From: Amoebophrya sp. A120
Lineage: Eukaryota > Sar > Dinophyceae > Syndiniales > Amoebophryaceae
Assembly: GCA_905178155.1 (NCBI GenBank)
Contig: CAJINV010000004.1
Location: forward strand, 3,381,320 to 3,445,319
Reading direction: 5' to 3'
Length of the DNA stretch: 64,000 nt
In this document: positions 1 through 11,600 of the stretch, in pieces
Position numbering within the stretch: position 1 is the first letter of the stretch
How the letters are laid out: each line of letters opens with the position of its first letter
Program-made: the position numbers and the translations under genes
The notes under the pieces: model-generated
The model's database searches: none
What the model saw: only the letters and a program-made list of their open reading frames with translations
What the model was told of the DNA's origin: nothing

Positions 1-128
1 TCAACATGCAGAATAGGCAACACCTAGAAGCGCAGAAACATGTCATGCTGAGCCACCACTTGTGGCCTCATCATGATACACCGCCCACCATCACAAGTTT
101 CCAGACCCAGACATCTTTGCAACGCATA
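1..128. mobile_element. Introner F1, cut by window edge
   Basis: This is the right-hand part of an F1 element. It carries the family end (CCAGACCCAGACA followed by a TTGC..GCATA terminus) and the next five bases are TGGGC. It is nearly identical to the right half of the element at 5341-5592 in the neighbouring gene, so the two are recent relatives. It interrupts the BBS2-like gene after its first 45 codons. Confidence 0.8.
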
Positions 129-263
129 TGGGCTGTGGATCAGCACTTTCCCGGCCGAGGTCGCGGCGGCCAGGTAGGTAGTGTCGCTGTTGGACTTCCC
201 GAGGACGCAGAGCCCATCGAACACCTGGTTCTTCAGCGAGAACTGAAAGGTGGAAGTTAACAT
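129..263 (-). CDS. BBS2: BBS2-like protein, first coding exon (gene continues off the left edge)
   Basis: The exon runs from an ATG at 263 to 129, where an F1 element starts. Its 45 residues match my recollection of the amino end of Bardet-Biedl syndrome protein 2: a start followed by a short beta strand (TFQFSLKNQV), then LAAATSAGKVLIHSP, which corresponds to the first blade of the BBS2 beta-propeller. BBS2 is a subunit of the BBSome, the coat that moves membrane proteins in cilia. Only the first exon is in the window, so the call rests on about 45 residues. The next gene on the same strand is the ciliary gene DRC3, which fits. The alternative is another beta-propeller protein with a similar blade. 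Confidence 0.6.
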
Positions 264-1835
264 CCTGTTCGTCGCAAGGCGGGGTCGGTGTAAGTCTAAG
301 AAGTACTTGTTCTTCTACCTAGAAGGCTTCAGGCTCCTCGTGTAGGTACTTAGTTCTCCTCGGACCACTGGTATGGTAGCTTTTGTGTGCTCCTGCTTGA
401 GCACAGGAGACCACACGCTCCAGTTTTTCTCCACTCGTCGTTCTGTGCGGTAAAAGGAGCTGTCTGTGGTACGTCTAAGTAGTTCTTGAAAAGCTATTGA
501 AAACTGCGAAGCCGGAACGCCAACGCGCGATTCGGTCTTATTTCCCACAGAATCGCCACGGAGCAACACGTTGTCAACCGGGTACGTGTAAAATACGTTG
601 TGGTTGTCGTGGCCGACTTACTTACTACATCACGTTCGAAATACTTCAACTTCTTCACGACGGCATGAAGGTGCTGTTTGCTGCGGTCTCTCTCGGTCCT
701 TTCATCCGACAGGCTTGTTCCGTGGTATCTTCAACTCCCGCCCTTTTTCGCGATAATTGTACGCCAGCTGGTGAGTCCGTGCCATTGGCGCGTGTTTCAG
801 TTTGGTGTTTGATAAGTGCTCCATCTCAAAACGAAAACACCGAAGATAAAGATTCATGTATTTTCCGCGCATACAATAGTTCTCAGAAACTCCTCCTTTT
901 ATCTCCCGCTCCGTACACCCTTGCCGCAGGTCCAGATGCACTCTGGTGTTGTAAAAACCAGTTCACTAGTAGTAACTCGCGTTGTGGCTTGCTGAGCCAG
1001 CGGCCGAAGTGATTCTTGGCTTTCCTAAGCTCATTCTATCTTCCTTGGTTGCTGCTCCGAAAAGTCAAAAAAGCACCGAAGTCATTTGCGGCAAGGAAGA
1101 GCAACCTTCCTGCCCGTCTTCACTTATACGAATGCAGTAAAAACACCATTCATAGAAGAACAGGTGCTACCAGCTTTGTTCGTTCATCTCCCGAAGCTTT
1201 GATACGGATTGGAGCGATTCTGCACCTCCTGGATAGGAGAAGCGGAAGCAGAAGCCCACCAGTCGTGTCCGCAAGTGTGAACTTTGAATTTTTTGCTTTA
1301 TTGTTCCATAGTAGATACATTGCATTTTTTTTCCAAAAGCACCTTATCCACAACAATTTTTCATCGCACCGCCGCGGAGAAAATGGATATAATTCGATTA
1401 CGTCGGACAGTCATCTTCATGATTGTGATTCACCATCGCAGTGACCACAGTCAGAGCACCCTCCAAACGCTCCACTAACATGGCTCTAGTAGTAATTTGT
1501 GTGGCATCTGTGCTCCTGTCTCCCCGCAAACTTGTTCCCCCTCGAATTTTTCCATCCCCCCAACGGCGCGGATGTGTCAAATTATGTCAACAACGATTTC
1601 AAACTAAGAATCTTCACGGAAGATAATCTACTCTTCCCAGTTCTGTTGAATGTAATAAGCAATAAACTTCAGTTTTTTTCGGTCTATCCACTTTGCTAGG
1701 TTAGTTGAATGTAATAAGCAATAAAGTAGTGTTTTTTCGAGGAATCGAGCATCCTGTAATAGGGTAAGTACAACCAGGCCTATTGCAGCAGGAATCATCA
1801 AGCATGGAATCTAGTGATATAATAGCTGCTATCGC
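264..1835. other. Intergenic, no supported gene
   Basis: This lies between the 5' end of the BBS2-like gene and the 3' end of DRC3. A plus-strand frame at 497-1012 is open, but it starts at TTG and has no recognisable features. Two near-copies of the phrase GAATGTAATAAGCAATAAA occur at about 1648 and 1707. No introner is present. Confidence 0.5.
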
Positions 1836-4800
1836 CTAGTCATCCTCCTCCTCTTCCGCACCGTCCCCGATGCTGAGGAAGAAGTTCAGCTCCACGTTTT
1901 GGGCCTCATATGCATTGCAAATATGTCTGGGTCTGGAAGCGTTGGAACTTGTGATGCAAACTCTGGAACACAAAAAAATTTGTGTTGCATGAGCGGCAAA
2001 AGCTGCCCACTTCTTGGCACGCAAGTAGGAAGTTTCTCATGCGGGACAGGCATCATGAGGCGTGCTCAAAACCGGTGGTGCTTTTGCCTGCATCAGACAC
2101 CATTTGCGTGATCCGAAATATGCATGACAAGTCTCGCAATCTTCAAGACCCAGACATTTTTGCATTTCATACCTCAGTCTGCTGCTTGATTTCCAGTACG
2201 CGTGTGCGGTTCCGCTGGATCAGCTGTTTCTGCTTGGCGTCAAAGAAACTGGTCATCCACCCACTCATTTGGGCCTGCATCTGATCGTCCTTGGTTTGCA
2301 CCGCAAGCAGCTGCGAGTCGCTAAAGTTCGCCAGCGCCTGCGTCATGCCCTCGCGGTCGCTCAGAAGCTGCTGTCGTCGCGCGTCGTCGCCATGCTGTTG
2401 AATTCGGTAGGGACATCGAGTTGGTGTTGGAGCTTGAAAATAAATGCGCAGAAGCATGACAAACTTTGTCTATCAAGCGAATGAAGTTGCCTACTATGCA
2501 ATACAAATTTCGATTTCCATGTGGTTTAAGTTTCACCTCACATTCAGATTTATATTTATACCTCTAATATCTCCGGTTGCGATGCAACGGCCTCGATTTC
2601 CGTGGAGGCGCCCAGTAGCAGGTCGTTTTTGAACGTGGTCGTGCACTCTTCGATATGCATTGCAAATATCGATCTGCTAGGTTTAGTAGGAAGGCAGTAG
2701 TTTGTGATGCAGCATAATCTAGTCAACACCGGGCATAGCGCAAGGACTTGTCATGCTTGGCTGTCAAAACGGATTTCTAAATCATCGTTGTTCTGTATCT
2801 GTTCTCCAACCAGCATGACAAAATTCCTTTCAGACATGTTGCAGGAAATATATTTGCAGAGGATATTCCAGGAATTGGTAGAATTCCTTTCCGGCGTTGG
2901 CCATGATCTTGATCAGCTCACCCATTTGCGACTGTTTTGGTATTCAACGGTGTGCGTTAGTTTGCCATGCACGAAGCGATTCCGAATTCACAACAGATTG
3001 TTCGGTAATCTTCATCTACTTTTAACTACAAAGTAGGTGGGCGCTAATTTGGATTCTGAAGCATTTCAAACGAAATTCAAAAAGTCGGAAACTTCAAAAT
3101 TTCAGACGCGGGTCGTCGCGTTGTCGCCTCACCACACACGAAAAAATGACAGCCAGAGAGCGCCCGTACACGAACCGGAACCCAACAGCGCCTCGTGGGC
3201 TGGATACCCCGATCGGGGGTTGCGCTTTCTTCGCTGGTGCCGTTTCAATAGGCGACGAGCAAACTCCTAAAGCGCGCGGCCCCCTGTGGCTGCGCGCTGC
3301 TCTCAGATCTTTTTCCCGGGTCATAAAAAAGCACCGAGACGCCCGGCAATGACACATCCCAAGAGCAGAACTTGCCGGGCGTTCAATCTTTGAGCACCCA
3401 CATCGGGGGAGGGCACGACCACCGCCAACCAATGATGGCGCGCGCCGCATTGCTGCGATGCTGCTCCCCGATTCCCCCATTTTCGTTTGCCATCGCCAAA
3501 ACTAACGGGCCCGAGTTCTAAATCGAAAAAGGCTGGCATGCGCAATCACTTTCAAAGAATCTGAGTGCTACCAGAAAAAGCGGGTCGAGAAAGCCGCGGC
3601 GCACTGCTAAGCATACATAGTGTTGGCCGGCGGCTTTCCACCCAATTCACACCGTATTGGCTACATACAAACCCCGATCCGAACCAAATTCTACAGACAA
3701 CCCAACCCAAACCCATTTTCCAATGAGAATCAACCACCGACCCTGATTTCAAACGGAAATCAAAGATCTGGGCCAATTTCAAATGGAAATCAAGGATCTC
3801 TCTCAATTTCAAACGGAAATCAAGGGTCTCGGACGAATTCAAACGGAAATCAAGAATCTTGAACGAATTCAAACGGAAATCAAGAATCGGTCGGAATTTG
3901 GTCCGATTTGGTCACTATCTTAGAAATTTGCCCTGACCTTTTTGTGACCTATCTTGACCGATTTTGATCGGGTCCGGACCGATTTTGATCGGACCCCGAA
4001 AGTTCCCCGTGTGTCTTCCTCCGTTGGACGAAACCTGCTCCCGATTGCAGTGAGTTCCGTCACCCCGTTTGAATTTGATTTTTTTGGGCAGGCATCGGCG
4101 CGCCCGGTCGTGCGTTCTGTGCGCCTCATAGCGGTCGGACAAAGTAGGAGAGTGTCTCCGACCACACTGCGCTACTTAGTTACTCCTGCCGCCGGTGGCG
4201 ATGGAAAGGCGCCACGCCTCCTCTGTCCTGCTTGGCCTCACGGCCTGCCCTGGCTTCTCCTCTTCGCCAGGCATCGAGCGCAGGAACGCGCGCACTAGAT
4301 TCCGCTGCGTCTAGGGCATTTCAGCCGTTTTTTGATATTCGTGTCCCAATGCTATGAGGCGCGAACCCAACAACCAGGGGCCGCGACTGGACCTGCGGCG
4401 CTATCAACGCGCAAGCACATCATGCCGCTACAGGCAGAGAGAATGTCACCAAAGGCCGCGAACGAGGGTGGACACGAGACATGATAGGACTCGGGGACAG
4501 AAACGGGTGTAGAGTAGGGAAGCACCACAAGAACCCATGAGAAAGGGCATCAAAGAAAAGGGGCGGGGGCTAAAGAACGACTTGGAAATGGTGCCGGGGG
4601 CGTGAAGATAACCTCCACAGGGAGACGGAAAACCGACAAACAGAAGGCTACTACGCTAAGTGTCGAAGTGCTAGAAGAGAGACGGGAGGGGCGCGCTCTC
4701 TCAAAATACAAGCCGCAGATCGAGCTCTTCACCACACCAAAAAGTTAAAACTTCAGAACTTTTGAAATTCGTTTGAAATACTTTTTGATTGCATTTAGCG

Positions 4801-7607
4801 CCGCGTGCTTCTGCGTTAAATCTACTTCAATAGCATCTAAAACAAGTAAATGACTTCTACCTCAAACGCCAGCACGTGGTCGTCGACGGTGGTCAAAAGT
4901 TCTATTTCCACGTCCATCAGGTCGTGATCGACCTTTTCCAAATTGGCTTGTAGATTTCTCAAAATCTCCGCCGCCTCGTCTGTGAGAATCCCGCCGACGG
5001 TTTGCTCTTTGACGACCAGAATTTGTTTTTTCTTGTCGGACAGAAACTTTTTGAACAGGCCCGCGCTTTCCGCCTCGGAATTCAGATATGTCTGCTCGAT
5101 TTGCTTGTTGAATACCTGCAGATCATTTGGTCACCAAATTTCTTGCCTGAAGATCCGCAATTAATATGAATGTGCGTCCCTAAACCCTCCTGTTCCTTGA
5201 CGTAGAAGACATCAAAATGAACGTGGAACTTTGGGGCTTTTCTTTTTTATAGCATCAGAAACTACAAAATTAAAGCAAAAACCGCAACATCTTTTCTTAT
5301 ACATCCACTCGCTTCAGCCTGTCCTCGTTTTTTTCCTGCATATCAAATGTAAAAATGTCTGGGTCTGGAAGAATGCAAGTTTGTCATGCGTGTCTGGCAT
5401 GACTCTTGAATCTGTCATGCACATTACCAAAGAGCCCCACTTTTCTGTCATGCAGAAATGTAGTTTGTCATGCAGAATAGGCAACACCTAGAAGCTCAGA
5501 AACTTGTCATGCTGAGCCAGCAATTGTCGCCTCCTCATGATACGCCACACAGCATCACAAGTTTCCAGACCCAGACATTTTTACATTTGATACTGCACCT
5601 GGGCGTACAACGTTTTCAGCAGTTCGCCGAGCTTTTCTCTGTACTCCTCTTTGAGTCCGGCGTATCCAGGAAAAAAACTGCGTAAGTGTAACTGTGTAGG
5701 AAGAGCAGCATCACAAACTCGCTTTGCATTAGAGGAAAAACCTCCTGTCGTGCGCAGCTAGCACGTGGAAACACGTATGAAAGTAGCCTATGACGCAGAT
5801 CCAGCATGACAAGTGTATACAGTTTTGCACTTTCTGCATCACAGATTTACTCCCACATAGTTATAGTTTTTTTCTTGCATACGGCGAGGCAGTTCAAGGC
5901 CTGCACGTGCTCCGGGATTTCGCCAAATAAATCGTCGTAAATGTTGTTGGTCTATGCGCTGCAAATATGTCTGGGTCTGGAAGGATGCGAACTTGTCATG
6001 CGCGTTTCGTATGAGCCATGATGTCTGTGATGTACGCCCGAGCATCACAGAGTTTTTGAGGCCGTCTTGATCATGCCTATCCCGCATTACAAATGCCCTC
6101 TTCGTGTAGCAAGAGGTGGAGGTGGACTCCTTTTGGTGCTCATGCAATACAGATTTTTTTAGAATCTAAACACAGCATCACAAGTTGCACTCTTCCAGAC
6201 CCAGACATATTTGCACTTGATATCGTCGTATCCAGAAAAGAGTGCCGGAGCTTGTCCTCCTGGACTTTCTTTTCCGCAAGCGCCTTCTCGCGAATCCCCT
6301 CCTCGACCTCCTGCTCCTTTAACTCGGTCAGTTCGTCCAGTTGGTACGATTCCTGTTTTGTAAATTTTTTGTGATGCTAAAATTCATGAAAGTGCTAGAA
6401 CAGGTATGGCATTTGTCATGATCGATGCAAAAGGAGAGCTGATTTAAACGAAACACAAACAAGGAGAAACAACGATGAAAAAAGAAGATACACATACCTG
6501 TATCTGTGCGACTTGTTTTTTGTCGATGAGCATGTAGTCGAGATAAACCAGATGCTGCAAATAGGCCAGCACGTGCTGTTGGTAACTGTCGCTTTGGCAC
6601 ATCTTGTTCCCCTCAAAGCAGACACAGCGGAGGTTCGGAAAACGCCGTAGGTAGTTTACCTGTGAGAACGGCAAGCAATAGGTCGCGTGAATAACTGAAA
6701 CTATTGTACCGTGGCGCGTTAATACAGGTCTCGAAAATTATAATGTCAACATGCGAACTTTGCAACGAACGAATCCACAAAGAGACACAAATTGAAATAA
6801 GTAATCTGAATCTACCTGTTTGAAGTCTGCTATTTTATTTCTCCCGAGCGACAGCACGTTCAGCTTCTTGCAGTTGTCGAGGCCGGTGATCTCCTCTATG
6901 TGGTTGTTGTATAGGGAAAGCCTTATGCGAGCGAAAGAAAGAAATCTCCTCGTCTCTACTACTAGTACTAGAAGTCGTGTGCGAAGCTACATGACAAACA
7001 AACTTCGACCACATGCGTTCTTTCAACATGCCAACCTCTTTAGCGTCAAGATCCACGAAAAAACTACAAGAAAGAGGGTCCTCGTGTGGTTCTTTCACCG
7101 CATAAGATCCTCCAGGTTGACCAGATTCTCGAGCCCTTGTATTTCCCGAATGTTGTTGAAGGACAGGTCTGTTTATTTGGTGTGTGTAGTTTCTTTCATC
7201 ACTGCGCGAGTGTCATACACGACATCGACACCAGTAAAAACTTTCATTAGGATGACATGGGTTACAGGTTAGATATCGTGCACCACGAAATAAAAACATT
7301 AAGCAAGAAAACAAAGCAACCACCCACCAATACCAAGCCAGGTCAAATTGACCAGGTGATCCAGGTTGTCTATCCGGTCGATGATGTTGTTGTCCAACCT
7401 GAGCGTTTTCAACGAGTCAAAATTGTTCAAGTTCGCAATCTCGGCAATATTTCGGTAGCTCAACCGCAGAGATTCGCACTTCGGAAACTGGAGCGGGTCG
7501 GGCTCCGAGCCGTCGATCGGCTTGGGTTCCACCCCATCCTTCAGCGCTTGCAGGTCGATGACCGCCGGTTCAACGACCAGGTCCTTCTTACTCTTCGGTG
7601 CCACCAT
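1836..7607 (-). CDS. DRC3: Dynein regulatory complex subunit 3 (DRC3/LRRC48), complete, 13 exons
   Basis: DRC3 is an axonemal nexin-dynein regulatory complex subunit that controls flagellar bending. Exons, 5' to 3': 7607-7334, 7168-7105, 6918-6816, 6659-6498, 6352-6223, 5947-5882, 5657-5593, 5335-5303, 5115-4861, 2931-2866, 2648-2562, 2394-2172, 1903-1836. Joined, they give 531 residues with no internal stop; human DRC3 is about 523. The first 200 residues hold leucine-rich repeats (for example LRLDNNIIDRIDNL and DLSFNNIREIQGLENLVNLE), ending in the cap LVYLDYMLID. The remainder is charged coiled coil. The segment ending in QRNRTRVLEI aligns with the conserved C-terminal DRC3 helix, and the tail is acidic (EEEEDD). 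Six introns are introner elements and six have GT-AG borders. One GT-AG intron (2932-4860) is about 1.9 kb and carries a minisatellite. The start is the first ATG ahead of the repeats. Confidence 0.9.
1909..2171. mobile_element. Introner F1, last DRC3 intron
   Basis: 263 bp with TAT...ATA ends, flanked by CCTCA on both sides (1904-1908 and 2172-2176). Removal joins the TEAQNVELNFF reading frame of DRC3. This is one of the few copies whose borders can also be read as GT-AG on the coding strand. Confidence 0.9.
2654..2865. mobile_element. Introner, F1-like, in DRC3
   Basis: 212 bp. The ends resemble F1 only over the outer 15 bases (TATGCATTGCAAATAT). Flanks TTCGA/TTCCA match at 4 of 5. Removal joins FYQFLE to ECTTTFKND. 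Confidence 0.75.
2932..4860. other. Long GT-AG intron of DRC3
   Basis: About 1.9 kb between exons 9 and 10, with donor GAG^GTAGAAG and acceptor AACAG^TCG on the minus strand. It contains the minisatellite at 3746-3895. It also has a paired phrase around 3957-4000 in which ACCGATTTTGATCGG is repeated in direct orientation. Several frames are open here, but none looks like a protein. Confidence 0.6.
3746..3895. repeat. 30-bp minisatellite, about 5 copies
   Basis: The unit begins ATTTCAAACGGAAATCAA and is followed by about 12 variable bases. Five successive copies are visible with small changes (AAACGG or AAATGG). It lies in the long DRC3 intron. Confidence 0.85.
5341..5592. mobile_element. Introner F1 in DRC3
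   Basis: 252 bp, direct repeat CTGCA at 5336-5340 and 5593-5597. Removal joins TLYAQVQ to EKNEDRLKR. It is very similar to the partial element at 1-128. Confidence 0.92.
5663..5881. mobile_element. Introner F2 in DRC3
   Basis: 219 bp. The ends are of the type TATCCAGGAAAAAAACTG and CAGT-rich/TTTTTTTCTTGCATA, with direct repeat CGGCG at 5658-5662 and 5882-5886. Removal joins ALNCLA to GLKEEYREK. Confidence 0.9.
5953..6222. mobile_element. Introner F1 in DRC3
   Basis: 270 bp, flanks TGGTC/TCGTC (4 of 5). Its inside reads as the reverse complement of the subfamily seen at 20155-20417. Removal joins HSFLDTT to NNIYDDLF. Confidence 0.85.
6924..7104. mobile_element. Short introner with its own ends, in DRC3
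   Basis: 181 bp with inverted ends of the type TATGCGxxGAAAGAA. The flanking five bases are decayed (AGCCT/AGATC). Deleting element plus five restores EDLSLYNN, exactly the expected leucine-rich repeat. No GT-AG reading is possible. Confidence 0.7.
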
Positions 7608-8625
7608 CGCTACAGTTGTGAGTGCTGCGCGGTGTGGTCGTCGTCGTGTTTGATTCAGTTATAGTTTTACAATTTTGGAAAATGTACTTTACTATTCTAC
7701 AACGAGCTGTCCCCTTTCAGCTCGCGCGCAGCCGCAGCGCGCGAGCAATCGGAACGGGTTCCGCCAATCCCCCTATCTTGCGGTAAAGTAGTCTACTTCA
7801 AAAAAAAAGAAAGAAGTTTTCTTTTTGCTATTGTATACAGGTGACGGGAAGTAGTAAATACAGTCGTGAAAAAGCACGAAAGAAGCAGAAAAAATTCGAG
7901 TTGTACGCAGAAAGGACATTGTCACCACGACATGTCAGACGATCTATCTCGAACTCGATAGTTAGAGCGAAGGAGTACTTCTTTCGGTCCTTATTTCTCT
8001 GCTCTCCCAAGGCCTGCTCTCCGCTCCGATGGTGCTCTGCCGCACTTCATTTCGAATTGGCGACAAAGGCTGCTCTCAACTAAAAACTCCGAAGTGAAAA
8101 ATCTTTTCAACGAAGGCATAATGATCATCTAGAGTCACATTTCTATCTTCTCCTCGGTAACATTTCCATTTGTGTGTCAGCACACACAAAAAAAAACGAA
8201 GCTTTCGCCTTCTATTTGTTTTGGTTTTGCTCACTTTCTGCTCCAAATTTAGACTATGTACAGTTTGTTGTGGTCGTTCTTGACGCAAACTATGCCAAAT
8301 GTGATAATTACAGTGGTGAGATGATAGATACACGCACACGCTTTGCTAGCGCTCCAAAACTTTTTCCCCATGAAATTTCCAAATTTGTTAAGATGATGAA
8401 TAAAAAAGCTTAAATGATTCGCACGAAAGAGTTATTTCTATTTGTATTCCAGTTTCACTTACTAGGTAAATAAACCAAAGACAACTCGAAGTCGAAAAAA
8501 GAAAGATGATTTTTCGGTATAGCGCACTATGCGTACACTCTATCTTACATGGTCAAAAACAAATATACTGACACGACATTAGATTTTTAAGGTGCATTTC
8601 TTCTACGCAATGACAAAGTCCTTTC
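7608..8625. other. Intergenic, nothing supported
   Basis: This spans from the DRC3 start to the 3' end of the next gene. It is AT-rich in its right half. No gene and no introner were seen. Confidence 0.5.
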
Positions 8626-11600
8626 TCAATCCAGCGTGTATTCCATCCTCGGGCTGGTGATGGGTTTCGGGTTGACCTCCTGCCGTTGCTTCCGCAGTAA
8701 AATCGCTGACGTCCGCGCATGGGGCTTGGGGTTCGGGCAATCGTCGGCATCCCGGGTGGGCGACAAAAAACGTCCTCGTTGCTTCGACTCCGCAATGTTC
8801 GCGCGGGAGGCAGGGAGCGGTGTTTTACTCGCTAGGAGCTCTTGCTTACCAAGTTGCACCAACTTGTGCGCGGGCAATTGGTCGCTCGTTTTCGTGGCCG
8901 AGCACCCGATATGAAGTGCAAATATGTCTGGTGTTGTTCACTGGAACATTGCAAACTTGTCATGCGTCGTCCCGTAGATCACACGAAAAATTGTGTTGCG
9001 AAGATAGCAAAAAAAATCCATTCTTTGAAAAATAACCGTGTGAAGATGCAGCTAAGAAGACCGTGCATAATTGCAGACTCCGTGGGCCATAGCCAAAGCC
9101 ATTCAAATCATGCATGCCAAACTTCGCCATTCTTCCAGACCCGGATCGCTAAATTTGCATTTGATACCGCACGTGGAAGCCGTGTTTCGAGCCCTTCGCG
9201 CTGACCCGCTCCTTGACCTTCTGCATGTCCGCGCCTGCGGCGGGGCCGTGGAAAGTAGGTGTTGTATTTGTAGCTCGTAAATGATCTACCTCTTCAAAGT
9301 GCTTTCTGCCGTGCACGTCCGCTTTCTGCTCCGAAAGCCGCGGCGGATCCCCATTTGCCTGCTGCTGCAAGTGGTCCACGACGTGGAAATGGGTTCTTCC
9401 GTGGACAGCCATGGCGTATTGCTCGTCCTTGTGCATCGGCAGGCCGTGCTCCTGTTCGTTTACGTGATCTACGACGGCGAAGTGCTGTTTGCCCCCGGCC
9501 GGGGTGGTCGCCGTTGTCCTGTTTGTTGAAGCGGTTGCGGCAGCTCCCCCAGTTGCTGCTCCTACTTCCAACGCGTGATAGGGCAGAGTATCCCGGTCAA
9601 GCGGCTTGTGTCCGGCCGTGGGCCGTCCTCTTTGCAGATTTTTATTCTTGATGCTGTCACTGTGCTCGCTTCCGCCGCTGTAAAAGCCGCCACCGAGCAC
9701 GCGGTTGCCGTCGCGGTTCATCCGGTTTTTAGAAGAAGTAGTCTGAAAGCTCGGATCCGTCTTTCGCATGCACCTTGTGACGCCGCGGGACTCGAGAAAA
9801 CTCGAGGTCTGCTGGACGCGGTCCACGTGGTCCTTGCTTTTCCGTCGCTCGTCCTTCGCCACCTCGAAGTACCGCGGGGCGGGGCTCTGCAAATTGATGG
9901 AATCGAAGGTCGCCGGTGCATTTTTCAGTCGCTCGTCGGACTGGACCAGTCTGGACGCGGGCTGGAAGTGACGCTTCTGCTGGCTGCCAATCCCCTCCTT
10001 CTCGAGCAGCAGCTGTATTGATTTATTTTTTGTGTGTAACCCTAACAACTTACTAATATGTTGGTGCACGCACATCAACAAAATAACAACGAATTTAAAG
10101 AAGCTGCACAACCATTCTTAGATATGTGAAGTACCTCCTTCTCTTCCCAGCTTGGTTTGGCGGGTCTGGCCCACTTTTTTTCCGTGGTTGGTTCGTATCG
10201 GGTCTCTTCGTGAAACCGACGCAGACCGGCCTCCACCGTGGCCGCGGGTCGCAGCGTCTCGTGCGAGATCTTCCGGCCACCAACCATATCGTGCTCGTGC
10301 CGCTTTGCACGCAGCTCCCGACGGCCCTCTTCCTCGGCCGGGGCGGGGCCTGTGGACGGCACCACCAATTCCGCATCGTGGTTGACTGTCCTGTGGAAAA
10401 CCGGCAGCATTACCATCTATATCTATTTGTTTATGCGAAACAGAATTGCGCTGCGTTTTGGCATGTTGCTCAGTCACTCATAAAAGTACAAAAAGCGTGC
10501 AAAATAGAAATGGAAGAACGTGAACGTGTAGTACAGCCTGCACAGTAGCTGCACAAGCACAAGCGTCGTGCACGACAGCATGAAATAAAAAGTTCCAAGT
10601 GATTGTGATGGTAATATTGATGTTGATTTTACGCCTCTTATCCACGTGAGTGTTGTAGGAAAAATTTTTGCTGTGAAAGGTCTTCTGGTGGTGTTCCGAG
10701 TAATTCCTTTTCCCCTGCTTGTCCTTTTTCAGCACGTTATCAAAGAAAAAAACATTGCAGGTGTAACTTTTTTGGAGGAACAGCATTACAAATTTGTCTG
10801 GCATGACAGCAAAAACCTGTCATGCGCAGATAGTACGTGAAAACGCCCTTTAATGGACCTTAATACGATGCATACCAAGCATGACAGACGCAATCATCTT
10901 GCATGTTGCGCATCACAAATTTACACTAACAACGTTTTTTTCCTCGATACACGTGAGTCACCGGGTAGTACTGGTCCGCCACAATTTTCTATCCAAGAAA
11001 AAAACTGTGTTAGTGTAACTATCTTTGGCTGACAGCATCACAAATTTGCTCTACATGACAAAGAAAACCTGTCATGCGTGGCTTGTAAGGGAAAACACAC
11101 AGGAAAAGAGAACTTCATGGCGGTCTGGCATGACAGGTGTAACTCTGTTGCGTGTTTTGCATTACAGATTTGCACCTACACAGTTTTTGTCTTGCATATT
11201 TTCTCCCGGATAACCGCCGGATTCGTCGACCGAACGGTTGTATTGGTTTCTTTAGCATTTCCGCCTCCATGTTCCGCCTCCGCCTCGGCCCAGGATCTTG
11301 GCGACCCGACCTTGGCAGTCACCGGAGACCGGCTGCGCTTCCTATGGATGTGTCAGGTTTGAAATCGTCAAAGTTGAAATAGTTTGTCATGCATAAAACA
11401 GATACCAGTCGGAAGCCCACTTAACAAGCGGCGCATGACAGATTTTACGAGCACCGGAATCCAATTTGTCATGCTGTTTGGGCACAGAAGAGTGCTTTTG
11501 TCATGCGAGTTTGGTAGCTCTATTTCAAACCCTAAGCAGGCTCACAATCGGCCTCACTTGCTATCCCGGCAAGACAGGCACTTCATGCCTTGCATTTTAT

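Noticed and set aside
497-1012. 171-codon plus-strand ORF
   Set aside because: It begins at TTG, has no recognisable composition or domain and lies in an intergenic gap.
3094-3480. 128-codon minus-strand ORF inside the long DRC3 intron
   Set aside because: No domain signal. The DRC3 exons on either side join in frame around it.
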